NCBI RefSeq assembly: GCF_026745355.1
Contig: NC_079206.1
Coordinates: forward strand, 7,539,531 to 7,603,530
Length of the DNA: 64,000 bases
From: Beta vulgaris subsp. vulgaris
Lineage: Eukaryota > Streptophyta > Magnoliopsida > Caryophyllales > Amaranthaceae
Direction of reading: 5' to 3'
Part shown: in pieces, positions 25,501 to 36,800 of the stretch
How the letters are laid out: each line of letters begins with the position of its first letter
Numbering within the stretch: position 1 is the stretch's first letter
The notes under the pieces: generated by a model
Told to the model about the DNA's origin: nothing
Seen by the model: the letters and a program-made list of their open reading frames with translations, nothing else
Databases searched by the model: none
Position numbers and translations under genes: made by a program

Positions 25501-28500
25501 TCCAAAAATGCCTTAATCTGCCCTTATTGGAACAATTTCAACATTGACTAAACTAATTTGACTGATTCAACACGATGGATTTTAATAAACTGAAATTTCA
25601 GGTGAACCAACCGTGACAAGAAACTTTTGGCCGCATTTCCTATATTTCCCACTGCTTCCTACAGTAAAAATAACAGTATTATAAACTAAGAAATATGAAG
25701 AATTTCCTAAATATTATTTTACAATTTATTATTCTACTATCATAATTTCGGGGTATTAATCTTAAAAACAGCTAAAAAAACATAAAGAACACCTGAAAAG
25801 GACTATGATACCAAATTCTTCGCGTTGAACATATCCATTCTGTTCCTGCAAAATCGCAACCATTGCCGCCACCGTGATTTAAACCGTATTTTCAAACCAA
25901 GATCTGGTTTAACTAGTTGATTATACTAGCTATTGTATGAAAAGGTTTATGAGATAGATGATAACTACTTGATTGTGTAAAATGACCAATAATGATATTG
26001 GTATAGTTCTTCATTGTTTTTTTTGGGTTTAGTTTGGTACAAGCTTGAAACATATATGTCTAACTTTAGGGCAAATATGTCATACTTGCACTTTGCAATC
26101 TGGGAGCTTTTTGATTATTAGAGTTTTGGCCCCAAACCTTTATCTGCCAAACAATCACAATAGAGGATTTGAATAGGCAAATCTAAGATGTCTCCAAACC
26201 TCTCATTTGGTCCCATCTGCGGATCTGCCACAATCCTCTCTTTACCAAACTGGGCTCTAATCTGGGCATCATTAATTGAATAGACACTGACAATTGACAT
26301 TACTACTTCCTCCGTCCCAAAATAGTATGAATACTAACCTTATTTGGTTGTCCTAGATTATTTTGAACTCTTCTATTTTGGCATGGTCCCAGTATTATTA
26401 TATTAGGTTTAGATTTTTAACACCCGTCCTGCCTCAACTCTATCTATCAATATATAAATACCTAATTTTCTCTATTTCCTTCAATAAATAGTTAACCCAC
26501 TAACTCTTTTCACATCTACCTTTTGTGAAATAACATATGATAACCACATCACAACTCTTCTCCTTAAAGTACGTATCCCAACAAGTGTTTAGATGTTTCT
26601 AAAACGTAGGGAGTACTTGTGAAGATATGTTTGAAGAATGCGATTGCTATGTTCTTGGCTCCTTGCTCCCTCCTCTAATTGCCCCTGGGACATTTTGCTT
26701 GATAGTTGGCACTTTGGCATCACCACTTTTAGGCAACCACCATTTCTACAGAGTACAGACTACAGCTGCCTGTCCATTTTCAATGGAACCCATGGTTCCC
26801 TACTCGCTGGCTTTTAAATGCTAGTGAACTAATATAGAACGGCTTTTTAGACACTATATTTTTATTATCTGCTGCATATTTCAAGGATGGTCAATCTAAA
26901 ACAACCTTTGTGTAATTGCAAAAGCAATTCTGCATGCAACTAACCTTCCCTACCTTTCATGGGCACTGGGCAGATCCCTTTTTAGAGGTATTGGCCCCCA
27001 ACCTGAGCCTTGGATGTTTATCATCACTAATGTCTGTTTGCTTAATGATTGGTGGTAGTTTATTTATATAATTTTTTTTGTTTCGAAGGTATGCTCTTTC
27101 TCTCTCTGCCTCCATTGCTGTGAATCTCTCAAAGTGGTAGATGAATCCATGGTTTTACTTTTGATTATTCATTAGTATTTCATTGAGGACGTAGAGCCTT
27201 TAGGAAATCTGTCACAGGAGTTGTCACTGCTCTAATCTGTGGGGTGTGGAAAGTGGAAAGGCAAGCGAAGAAGAAATCAAAAACAGATGAATCCCCGTGA
27301 GGAAAGTTACAGGCCAATATACTAAGATTTGGACTATCTAATCAAGATATTTCTAGGTCTGCAGCATAATGCACCATAACACACTGGCAAGTGGCATATT
27401 GGATATTGTTCAATCAACCGCTGGCAGTTCATGATTTTTGTCAGCTGCAAACCTTATGTATGACGCACAATTCCACAAATCATGCCCCAGTAGTGTGGAA
27501 GGGGGGAACTTAGAAGCTCATGAACGCAGTTAATTTGGTAGTGGGACTTGGTTTACAAATTATAAAGTCACTCTATTATAAAATTCCATTAGGAGGTAGT
27601 TATTCGTGAAAAGGTAGTTCCCCACCGTTTCCCCTCACATTATGATAGAGCATGGTCATCATTTTAACAAGTAATTTTGCAACCAAAGGTTATAAATGCT
27701 CCAATCTCCGCATAACGGGGCCTACTTTCTAAACTTAGTTGATGGCTTTCGCTGCTTAGTTAGGAGTTATTCTTATTATTATGTTTGTTTGCATGTAAAC
27801 TTCAAGTCTTCGACATCATACTTAGATTTTGATAGTATATGCAACCAGAGTATCCTTTGGATCTGTCTCAGACTTCTCAGTCTGACTTTTTTTTCCCTTG
27901 TATGTTTTGGTGCAATAGGAGCTCAATATTGGATCCACACTAATTTTTACTTAGCTTTCTTTCTATATGTCCTGTTTTCCCTGCTCTTCTAATCAACAAT
28001 TCTACTCTTTCCAGATATATTGTGAAAAAGGATTCACCCGGACTTACTGCTACAAAAATGGAGAACAAGATAGGCTTGCGGATCGTGCAGAATGGAGATA
28101 TCGTGATGAAGAGGGTCTTTGTCCCTGATGAGGATAGGCTACCAGGTGTCAATTCTTTCCAGGACACAAATAAGGTAATGAAAAGGTACATATCTCAATT
28201 CTATCAATTGTATAGTCAAGGAATCTGTTTTCATTCTCCAAGTTCCGTTTAGGGTCCCCTCAAAAAAAAAAAGTTCTGATCAGGGTCTTGTAAGTTTAGA
28301 GCATCGATATGTTGGAGATATTTTTTACGGTTGCATTATGTTTCCGATCTTGAGAATAATAGCTTTTGCTACTGACTTTCTAGCTGCTTCTAACTGTGTT
28401 AGAATACATAACCCGAGCAAGATTTCAAGCAAGAGTAAAGAGCTGGATTGTAAATTGTTTGCTTTCTGATTTCCTGCTCTACTCGAGTTTTTGATCTGAT

Positions 28501-31500
28501 ATGAAATGATTGGCTCATATTTTGCCAGTTGTATTAAATGTCTTCATGCTAAAGAAATTACAGGGCCATTTGGTTGGTTGAAGAGAAAAGGAAAGGAAAT
28601 AAGTATGGGAAGGAAAGGAAATGTGTTGAAAATTCCGAAGTTATTTGGTTCAAGAGAGGAATGGAAATATATAACCTTTAATTTTGTTTAGTTGGTGACA
28701 GGGAAAGGATCCAACCCCACCTTTAGGAAACCTTTTTTATTTTTCTGGTCCATCTAATATGTGGTATACCGTATATTTTCTCTTCACCCACTATAACATT
28801 CCCTCTTCCTATAAATCACTGGCATCGAGCTCAATTGCCAAGTGCTCCACCTTGCCACCACATATTTTTACCTTGACAAGTCAGAAGTCACTGTGGCCTA
28901 GCACTCCACCACTGTGCTTTGGTTAAAAAACAAAACATGAAGCTTATGGTCTCTAATATATATTAAATTAAACAAAATTTAAAGAAACTGTCACATGCTG
29001 TTAAAGTTAAAAATTAAAATGACTAATTCCTGAGATTTTCCCATATGGGTTAAGGAAAAAAGCATAAAGCTTATGCTCTCTAATTTGCATGGATTGGATG
29101 CATGGCTTATCCACTATACAACTAGCATCTACAGACTACAATGTATATGGTAGAACTCGTCAATTTTAGCATGGCCGTAGCCTGCCTACTGTGATTTCTT
29201 GACTCTTCAATGAATTGGCAAATGAAGGATGAAATGTGAATAAAGGAAGGCCAAGGAAGGCAAACCCGAACTAAAGTTTGAATCAAATTTACTTACTAGG
29301 TCAATAGCAATATGAGAGTTATTTTGGTGCTAAGTTGCTTGGTTTTTCGAATATTTGATTTTTTCGTTCTGCGTTTATGTGATGTAATGCGAGCAGGTAC
29401 TTGCAGTTTCACGAGTGATGGTTGCTTGGCAACCTATTGGTATCTCCATGGGTGTTTACGACATGTGTCTCAGGTATGATTACCTACCGATTTTTATTTC
29501 TGTGGTGTAGCTCCCGGGAGTATTAGCTTGGTTTGACTGCAAATCTTTTTACTGAAGGTACTTAAAAGAGAGGAAACAATTTGGTGCACCGTTGGCAGCA
29601 TTTCAAATAAACCAGCAAAAGCTTGTACAGATGCTGGGCAATGTTCAGGCAATGTTTCTTGTTGGTTGGCGCCTTTGTAAATTGTACGAGAGTGGAAAAA
29701 TGACCACTGGTCATGCAAGTTTGGGAAAGGTGAGCTCAGTTGACAAGCTAAGACTATTTTGTATTTTTATACCAGTTTTCTGACAAGTTCCTCTGAATTT
29801 ATCAGTCATGGATAACCGTCAAGGCAAGGGAGACAGTTGCTCTTGGCCGAGAACTACTAGGAGGGAATGGGATTCTTGCCGATTTCCTTGTTGCGAAGGT
29901 CTAATTCTTTGTCCTACTTTGCTTTATCTTATTGTCTTATCTGCTTATCATGTGGGATTCTGAGGCTTATAGAGAAATTAATTTACATTGGTAACTTTTT
30001 TCCTTTGTAACAACGAAGTATCAGTCTGTTCTTTTGATGCTAGAGACTGTAGAAAGTTAATCCTATAAAGAAACTCATGATGGTGTATCTTATGTTTCTT
30101 AAATCTGTGGCACTTATAAGACATTTTGGAATACATCTTACACATATAACAACATCCTTTGTCACTAGAATTTTGAATAAAATGAAGAATTGTTTTTTTA
30201 CATAACTGTTGAATTTATGGAAAAAAAGAGAAGAAAGTCATGAGGGGAAAAAAAACTAAACTGAAAGAAATGGATATTTAGTATGATCATTATAATGACT
30301 AAAAACATACTTATAAATATGCCATTCTTGGTCATATATACAATAATATCAAGCTTTCAGGAAATTAGTGCTTTAAAATTAATTTTCTCACACAAAGTCT
30401 TAGGATAGATGATGATAACTTGAATAGTTCATATTCCACAATTAGGTAGTTACAATAAACTGATAAAGTATTCAGAAGTCGAGAAAATAAACACTAGAAA
30501 GTTAAGTGGTCTCTGACATAAGACTGGCTCATTTTCTAACAATTTAAGATTAAATGTACAACTTTCTTGTATGTTTTGTCTAGTCCATCTCCTTTATATT
30601 CGTGATCACGTTTCCCCTATTTATGTCGTGTCCTTTCCTGTGTTAGTTCTATTTCCGTGCGACTTAGATGGGTACTAGACTACTAGTAATACGTAGGCCT
30701 TAGGCAATGGCTATGATGAGAAGAGTGTATGATGGGGTTGCTCTCTCTTGTGATCCACTGCAGGCAAAGAGAGTTGTTTTAGATCTGCAGCAGAGAGAGG
30801 GAGAAAAGAAAAGAGACATGCTAACTTTGTTCATGACTCATGAGTGTCATATTGAGAGAGATCCCTTTTATGTTTTTTTTGTATGCACTGAACCCCTTAA
30901 AACTTGTATATCTCTGCCGATTGTTGAACCAGTCCCTGTGTCTGTTGGACTGATTTACCAATGGAAATATTTTGACTAATAATGTTTACTTTCTCTGTTC
31001 TATTATTATTGAAACATACCCTATCTGCACATTTTGAAGAAACCCATGTGAAGAGGAGAGAGAGATAAAAAGTGGGAACCAATCAAAGATGTTAGAGATA
31101 AAGAGAAGATGTTACCAAAAAAGGAAACGTTTCAATTAATATGGAACTTCCAAATGAGATAAATGTTGCAATTAGAAAAGAATAAAGGACGTATTATTTT
31201 GGGAACTGGTAAACGGCAAACCACTAACATGCCCACTAACAATAATAAAATATTGTAAAAAATTTTATAATACAAAACAAAAGGTAAAAGCTAAGGCAGT
31301 AAAAGGTGACTGTAAAAAGTAACATTTGGTCTATGATGTTAACTGTTAGCGGGCTATAGTTTCTCGTAGTAGTTTATCCTGAGTCCAAAATGAAAATTTG
31401 AAACTTTGTGATGATAGGTCATGTTCCTTATGACAGTTGTTCTACTAGTATTATCTTGTGTTTCAGTGTTTCATAAAGCCTTTCATTCCTTACTGCTGTC

Positions 31501-31649
31501 ATTAACTTTCAAACTTCAATTTCCAGGCATTTTGTGACATGGAGCCCATCTACACATATGAAGGAACATATGACATCAACACATTGGTGACAGCAAGGGA
31601 AGTTACTGGTATAGCCAGCTTCAAACCTGCTGCAAGAAGCCGCCTATAA
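19560..31649 (+). CDS. ACX4: Acyl-CoA oxidase 4, peroxisomal
   Basis: Exons: 19560-19593, 21145-21249, 24066-24172, 24310-24387, 24468-24591, 24719-24792, 24882-24941, 25016-25125, 28015-28174, 29397-29473, 29558-29729, 29806-29898, 31527-31649; 1317 nt, 438 aa, all GT-AG with matching phases. The protein belongs to the acyl-CoA dehydrogenase fold and resembles plant ACX4 nearly end to end, e.g. [11 protein letters not shown] (174-184), [15 protein letters not shown] (380-394) and [11 protein letters not shown] with the probable catalytic base Glu410. It ends SRL, a canonical type 1 peroxisomal targeting signal. Known family reaction: FAD-dependent oxidation of short-chain acyl-CoA to trans-2-enoyl-CoA with O2 reduced to H2O2, in peroxisomal beta-oxidation. 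Length fits the family (about 436 aa). Intron 1 carries a 255 bp tandem array and intron 8 a Stowaway-like element. The start is the first ATG in frame, just after a pyrimidine-rich leader. Confidence 0.97.
19735..20510 (+). repeat. Three ~255-270 bp tandem copies in ACX4 intron 1
   Basis: The block beginning aagctcacaaa and running through cattcatatttatggtggt-like sequence, ttttggattgtgaat and gaatttTG-aagtta recurs starting at about 19740, 20011 and 20265. The third copy is cut at about 20510. Copies differ by small indels and substitutions. The array starts about 140 bp into intron 1 of ACX4. Confidence 0.8.
26306..26613. mobile_element. Stowaway-like MITE in ACX4 intron 8
   Basis: The ends CTTCCTCCGTCCC and ACGTAGGGAG are inverted versions of the Stowaway terminus, flanked by TA on both sides. 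Length is 308 bp and it is non-coding. It accounts for part of this unusually long 2.9 kb intron. Confidence 0.6.
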
Positions 31650-32512
31650 TGTAATATATATATTTTTTGCTTCCCTGATTTGTCTGTCACATTTTTATTC
31701 TACATCATACCACTTTTAGCTGCTTTATAAGGAACCTTAAACAAGAATGGAATGCCACTTTGTGCAAATTAAACTGACTACATAGGAAAAGCTATAGATT
31801 GGAAACTATTTGCTCTTTTATATGTCGTGCTTTCTTCTTTCTTTACGAGGAGGCTTTCTTATTCTGTTGAACCGAACAAGAAGAAATTGGATTAGGTAAT
31901 CGATTCCATTTCTCAGTGCCTGGAAATGTGGAACCAAACATGCTCTCAAGTCTCAATGTTTGGAATGGATTAGTGAGCTTCATTCCGGTTGTCACGAAAT
32001 GCATCAAACTCTAGAAGAACCCTTCCCTTTCCTATGCCTTCTGTCTTAGAGCATGTTTAGGTGTTGATTGTGGATATATGTTCTGTAAGCCTGTTTAGTT
32101 CTCATCTCTAGTACACTTGAAATTTGACAATATTGCATACGAGCTACTGTCTTCAGTTTCTCAGTTTCTTTAGTGAAGTTTGCTTCTGCCGTTTACCCCC
32201 ATATCAACATAATTTACGCGCGGTACCTCTGATTCTAGTGTGCTATATTAAGTATGATCCTCGCTGAAAAAGATATACTTAAAATTAGATCATTTCGCAT
32301 TTTCATCTGTCTGCCCAGTGTATGCTGTGTTTCAACATCTGTTTTTTTATTGAATCCGTGCATTTCAATTTTCAGGCATGCAGGAAGCAGAACTATCCCT
32401 GCATACATGATAAAGTGGAAATATAAGGTTGTTACTTGCTCAACCTGAAAGATACCTCATGCTTGGAAATACCTTTCTTGTAATTCCGATGACGGCATCA
32501 TCTAGGAGCCAT

Positions 32513-32650
32513 AGTATGTTCTAATTACTGGAATTGTACCTCTCCGTGAAATAAACAGAGTATGTTCTGATAACTGGAATTGTACCTCTCCGTGAAATAA
32601 TCAGAGTATGTTCTAATTACTAGAATTGTACCTTTTCGTGAAATAAACAG
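32513..32650 (+). repeat. 46 bp tandem repeat, three copies
   Basis: Units at 32513-32558, 32559-32604 and 32605-32650 each begin AGTATGTTCT and end AATAAACAG or AATAATCAG, with a few substitutions. A partial fourth unit starts at 32651. It lies about 860 bp past the ACX4 stop codon. Confidence 0.9.
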
Positions 32651-33619
32651 AGTATAGCTGTGTAATAATAGCATGTTCTTGCATATCTCCAATCATTGGG
32701 TAAATATTATTTCTGAAAATTGCTATAAATTTGGTAGATGTTCGCAAATTTTTCTTATTATTCTCGTTAAGCACCTTTTGATGCAAATCCTAAACATATG
32801 TTATAATCAATGAATAAGAAAAACTTTCACTCAAATGGTACACAAATTTTGTGGAATACAAGGTTTGATTTATATGTTAGGGAGGATATATGTAACACGA
32901 GACCCATACAAAGTCGAGTAGCTTAAAAAGGAGTTCCGTTAAAGAAAAATGCATCTTGTTGGTATGAGTAGCATGCCAAATCATTTTAAAACAATCATGA
33001 GCGGTATTACATTAATCCTACTTGAGGTCAGCAACGCTCTTGTTGCGTATGAGGACTCCACATTTTTTGCCACAACAACCCGTTGGTCGTTCCAGTCTGA
33101 AAGCTAGTCACATATTCGATCGCAACTGGTGATATAGCCCTAGAATCTTCCTCCTCTAGGCGACTAAACTTGTATTAATTATCAACACGAGGTCGTAGGA
33201 TTGCTCTAAAACACAATACTATTTGTAATACCCGACCCATACGAAGTCGAATCTATCATCAACAATGCGCATCCAAGGCCACAATGAGTCAACGACTATC
33301 CTTAATAACCAACACAAGTGCTTTCGCAACTCCCAACCAAGTATGCTTAACTTTGGAGTAACTTAGATTAAAAGCTCCTTAAAATAAAGATACAATATCA
33401 GAGGCTCAATAACAATATGATCAACCAACATTCAAGATATAGATTATAAATGTTACAAAAACCCTTGAATTCTCAAAGGTAGGTTCAAAAAAGACACCAA
33501 CCAATCATAAAACATATAGTAGCACATAAGCCTCACAAAGGCTCAACCATAAAACCTTAGTGATAATATATCATACACACCCTCCTTGCCCCCTCAAATT
33601 CCTCAGGGGTTGGTCTAAA

Positions 33620-33768
33620 TGCATAACAATTATGCACATAACAATAAGTAAGTAAAATGATCAGAGTGACCCTTTTGCTCATAATTCCAATGATTTGGTA
33701 ATTGCAATCGGTGGAAAAACATGCATTCTGATCATTTTCTTACATTCTATGAGTATAATTGTTATGCA
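33620..33768. repeat. Hairpin-forming inverted repeat
   Basis: TGCATAACAATTAT at 33620 pairs with ATAATTGTTATGCA ending at 33768, and inner stretches around ATGATCAGA/TCTGATCAT also pair, giving arms of about 45 bp. It lies about 120 bp past the stop codon of the DOG1-domain gene and could be transcribed in its 3' flank. A short MITE is the simplest reading. Confidence 0.65.
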
Positions 33769-33889
33769 CTAACACTTATTCTTTTTCAAGCTCTATCATA
33801 CATATATATATATTGTAACGGACATAGATGTCATGCTGCATGATTTTTTTGGTTCTAATTCTATTTTTATTTTGATGCCCACATCAAAC

Positions 33890-36800
33890 CTATGTGTTAC
33901 GTTGTGAATCTCTTCCAGCAAGATTATCTCTTTCTATTCCACAACTCTTCATTCCTTGCAGCAGTTTGAAAGCAGCAACCAAGAACCTCAAACATTGAAT
34001 TGGGTTCAGTATCTCGGCTACTTTTGCTCCTGTTGTCACCCTCAAGGTGTCAGCATTGGCTATCACCGCTTTGAGAGCCTCCCTCAACTGCAGTATCGGC
34101 TCGCTCGTCGCCTCAAATGACTGTCTGTCGGTTAGCCATGCAGCCTCTCTTATAGCATCCATTAGAGGTGGTGCTCCTATAGTCTCTTGTATCCTTGCTA
34201 ACTCGTCTTCCACCATCTTTTCGTTTTTCCTTGTCTCTCTTTTCAACCTGTTTAGCAAATAAGATGTCAATGTTAGTCTGTTAGAGGCTTCATTTTCAAA
34301 TAGTTCCAACATAAACTGATCAAAATTATGTATTCACTAAATCACTAACACTTATATTTGTTCCTATGTGATAGGTTTTGGTGGAGGGCGAGATAGGACG
34401 TTAGAAAAAAACTGGGTGTTTTTTATCCACTTGATGGTAAAGTAATAACAAATTACTTTAGCAGTTCAGCTAGACAGCTACCATCAGTCCACGGAAAAAA
34501 AAATCGTATTGGTCTATCATATGGTAACATGTGACACCATTCTCTTCTAAAACGTCATTTGACCCTTTATCTTTCTTGTGGAAAAAGTGTCATTATGAAC
34601 CTTTTAGAAAATTGAGAACACGTGTCACCCTATGCTATTTCATAATCATAATTCAGTTCCAATCTTAACAAGAGTAAGAAAACACCTTTTTGAAAGGGCT
34701 TAGGAGGAGTAACATCACTCACATATTTAGCCCCAAAAAAGAAGGCTTACCTAAGCCCAATCCCCCATGACAATATTGTGTAAAGGCTATATATGAACAT
34801 TATTCCTCTATAGCCTCTTCTAAAATGACACGTGTCATTCTCCCATTGGTCACACAATCATATCCCTTCTTTTCGAGGTCGAGTGAAAGGGTGCCCTAAC
34901 TCCCATTTCACCAACAAAATAGGGATGTTCATAACCAGGTACTCGCTTAATCAAAACAGGTGATCCGTTACCCCTCACATTCAATTGAATAATAATTAAG
35001 CCTTTACTCGATCTCCCCCATGCACCTCATATCTTCTCTTTACATCCTCACTTACTTCTATAAACCTTTACTTAAGCATGGGGGGACGCAAAACCCACCG
35101 CGAGCTCCTTTGTTTTAGGCTCGGAACCAGGCTCTCGAGTTTGTGGTGCATTCATCGGCGTAAGTCTCCCAAGAAACATCAACATATCAACAATCTTGAG
35201 GTCAACAAGTTTTCATTCAGCATCCCATAACATTATTTTTGTCACATTTCTCCCATCTTTTCAACTTGTGGTCATTGGTCAAAGTTAACAAACCATAACT
35301 ATAAATGTTCATCAATGTACAAGAAAAATAATTGTATGCCATTTTATCAAATATTTCCTCCGTTACACAATAAGTGAAACATAGAGAAGTGGGGGAAATT
35401 TAGAGAGAGAAAGTTGGAACCACAATAAAGTAGAGTGAAGAAGTATTGAAGTTGTAATCCCCTCTTACTTTTTAGTGGTATATTTGTAATAAAAGTGAAT
35501 TTTTTACCACTTGGAGCTTGGTTTCACTTATTGTTGTTGGAGTTAAGGCTTGAAAAACCTTAGCTTATTTTATTCTATTGTCCTTGCTTGTGGGAGGGAA
35601 TGCCTCCTTGTTTATATATTCCCTCTATCCTTCCTTTTATTGAGTTGGTACTTGAGATGCTTTTGTGGTTGGATGTCATGTTTGGTTTGGGCTTGCTATC
35701 ACACACGCGCGCCGCCTGCCCGGACCGAGCCAGGGCCTTGGGCTTTGGGCTTCGGGCTTCGGGCTTTGGGGAATTAACTTAACTAAAGTTTTGGACCCGG
35801 GATGAGCGCATGTGTGACTGTTGGAGATTTGTAACGGTTTGACCGTTACAGGATTGATGGCAAGCCCTTATTATCTGCCCAATTAAAGTCTTCTGTTTTC
35901 GCCTGATTTTCTCGTATAAAATCAGTGTTACTGATCAGTTTAAGATACACTCAAAAAAACACTCTCTTCTCTCTCTTTTCCTGGGTTTTGTGTTTTTTTC
36001 CAAAGCTAATTCTGCTAGTGGTGGCAGTCTAAGCTACTGTGTTAACCTTGGGGAGCGTTCCGGCCAGATCGATTACCACCGTTGTCGGGCCGTAATTGCT
36101 TTCAAGTCAGTGGTCTCTTACCACGGCACAATCTTGAAATCTTTCACTTTTGCCATTGCGTACTGTCTGTTCTAACAATTGTGATTATTCCAAATCAGAA
36201 AAGTGTTTCACTTATTGTAAAACGGAGGAAGTATGTTTCAATATGCTTTTGGAAAGTATAAATATTTATAAATTCTTTTGATACATAATAAACGATGTTA
36301 ATACTCAATCCTGAGAGATTCGTAGAGGAATTGACGAGATAATATATTGACACGGTTATAACCACATTGACGGTATATAGTCACTAACTAGTGTTTTGGT
36401 CCGAGCGATGTCTCAGGTCAGTCAAATTATCAAATATATTATTATTTATAAATTTAATAATTGATTTTATTAGTTTTCCATAGTATTTTGTCGAGTGGAA
36501 AATTGAAAAATGGACGTTATGACATTAAAAAAACTTCTAAGAAATTAGGAATAGAGATAACAATTTCAATGGAATAAGGGTAAAAGAGTGTCATTACTTA
36601 ATAAAAGTGTTAGAACTTTGTCTATGTCATTATAATTACATAAAATTATAAGACTTTATTTTACTTTGAGATATTAAGTATTGAAATTATAGTGGCTTAA
36701 TTAGTTGTTAAACTTTCACATTTAATTTCAAAGGTTGTGTGTTCAAATCCAAGTAACTACATATTGTTAATATTTTTAGGCCTTGTTTGGTTGTATATGA

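Larger units (their letters stand above)
31650..33889. other. Spacer between ACX4 and DOG1-domain gene 3' ends
   Basis: The two genes converge here. I see no coding sequence. The first few hundred bases should hold the ACX4 3' UTR. A 46 bp triplicate lies at 32513-32650. Sequences like TGTAATACCCGACCC (33227) and TGTAACACGAGACCC (32892) resemble LTR starts, but no partner end was found. An inverted repeat lies at 33620-33768. Confidence 0.6.

Noticed and set aside
33227..35205. Possible LTR from TGTAATACCCGACCC at 33227 to a CA end near 35.2 kb
   Set aside because: The interval includes exon 2 of the DOG1-domain gene, so it cannot be one LTR; short resemblance only.
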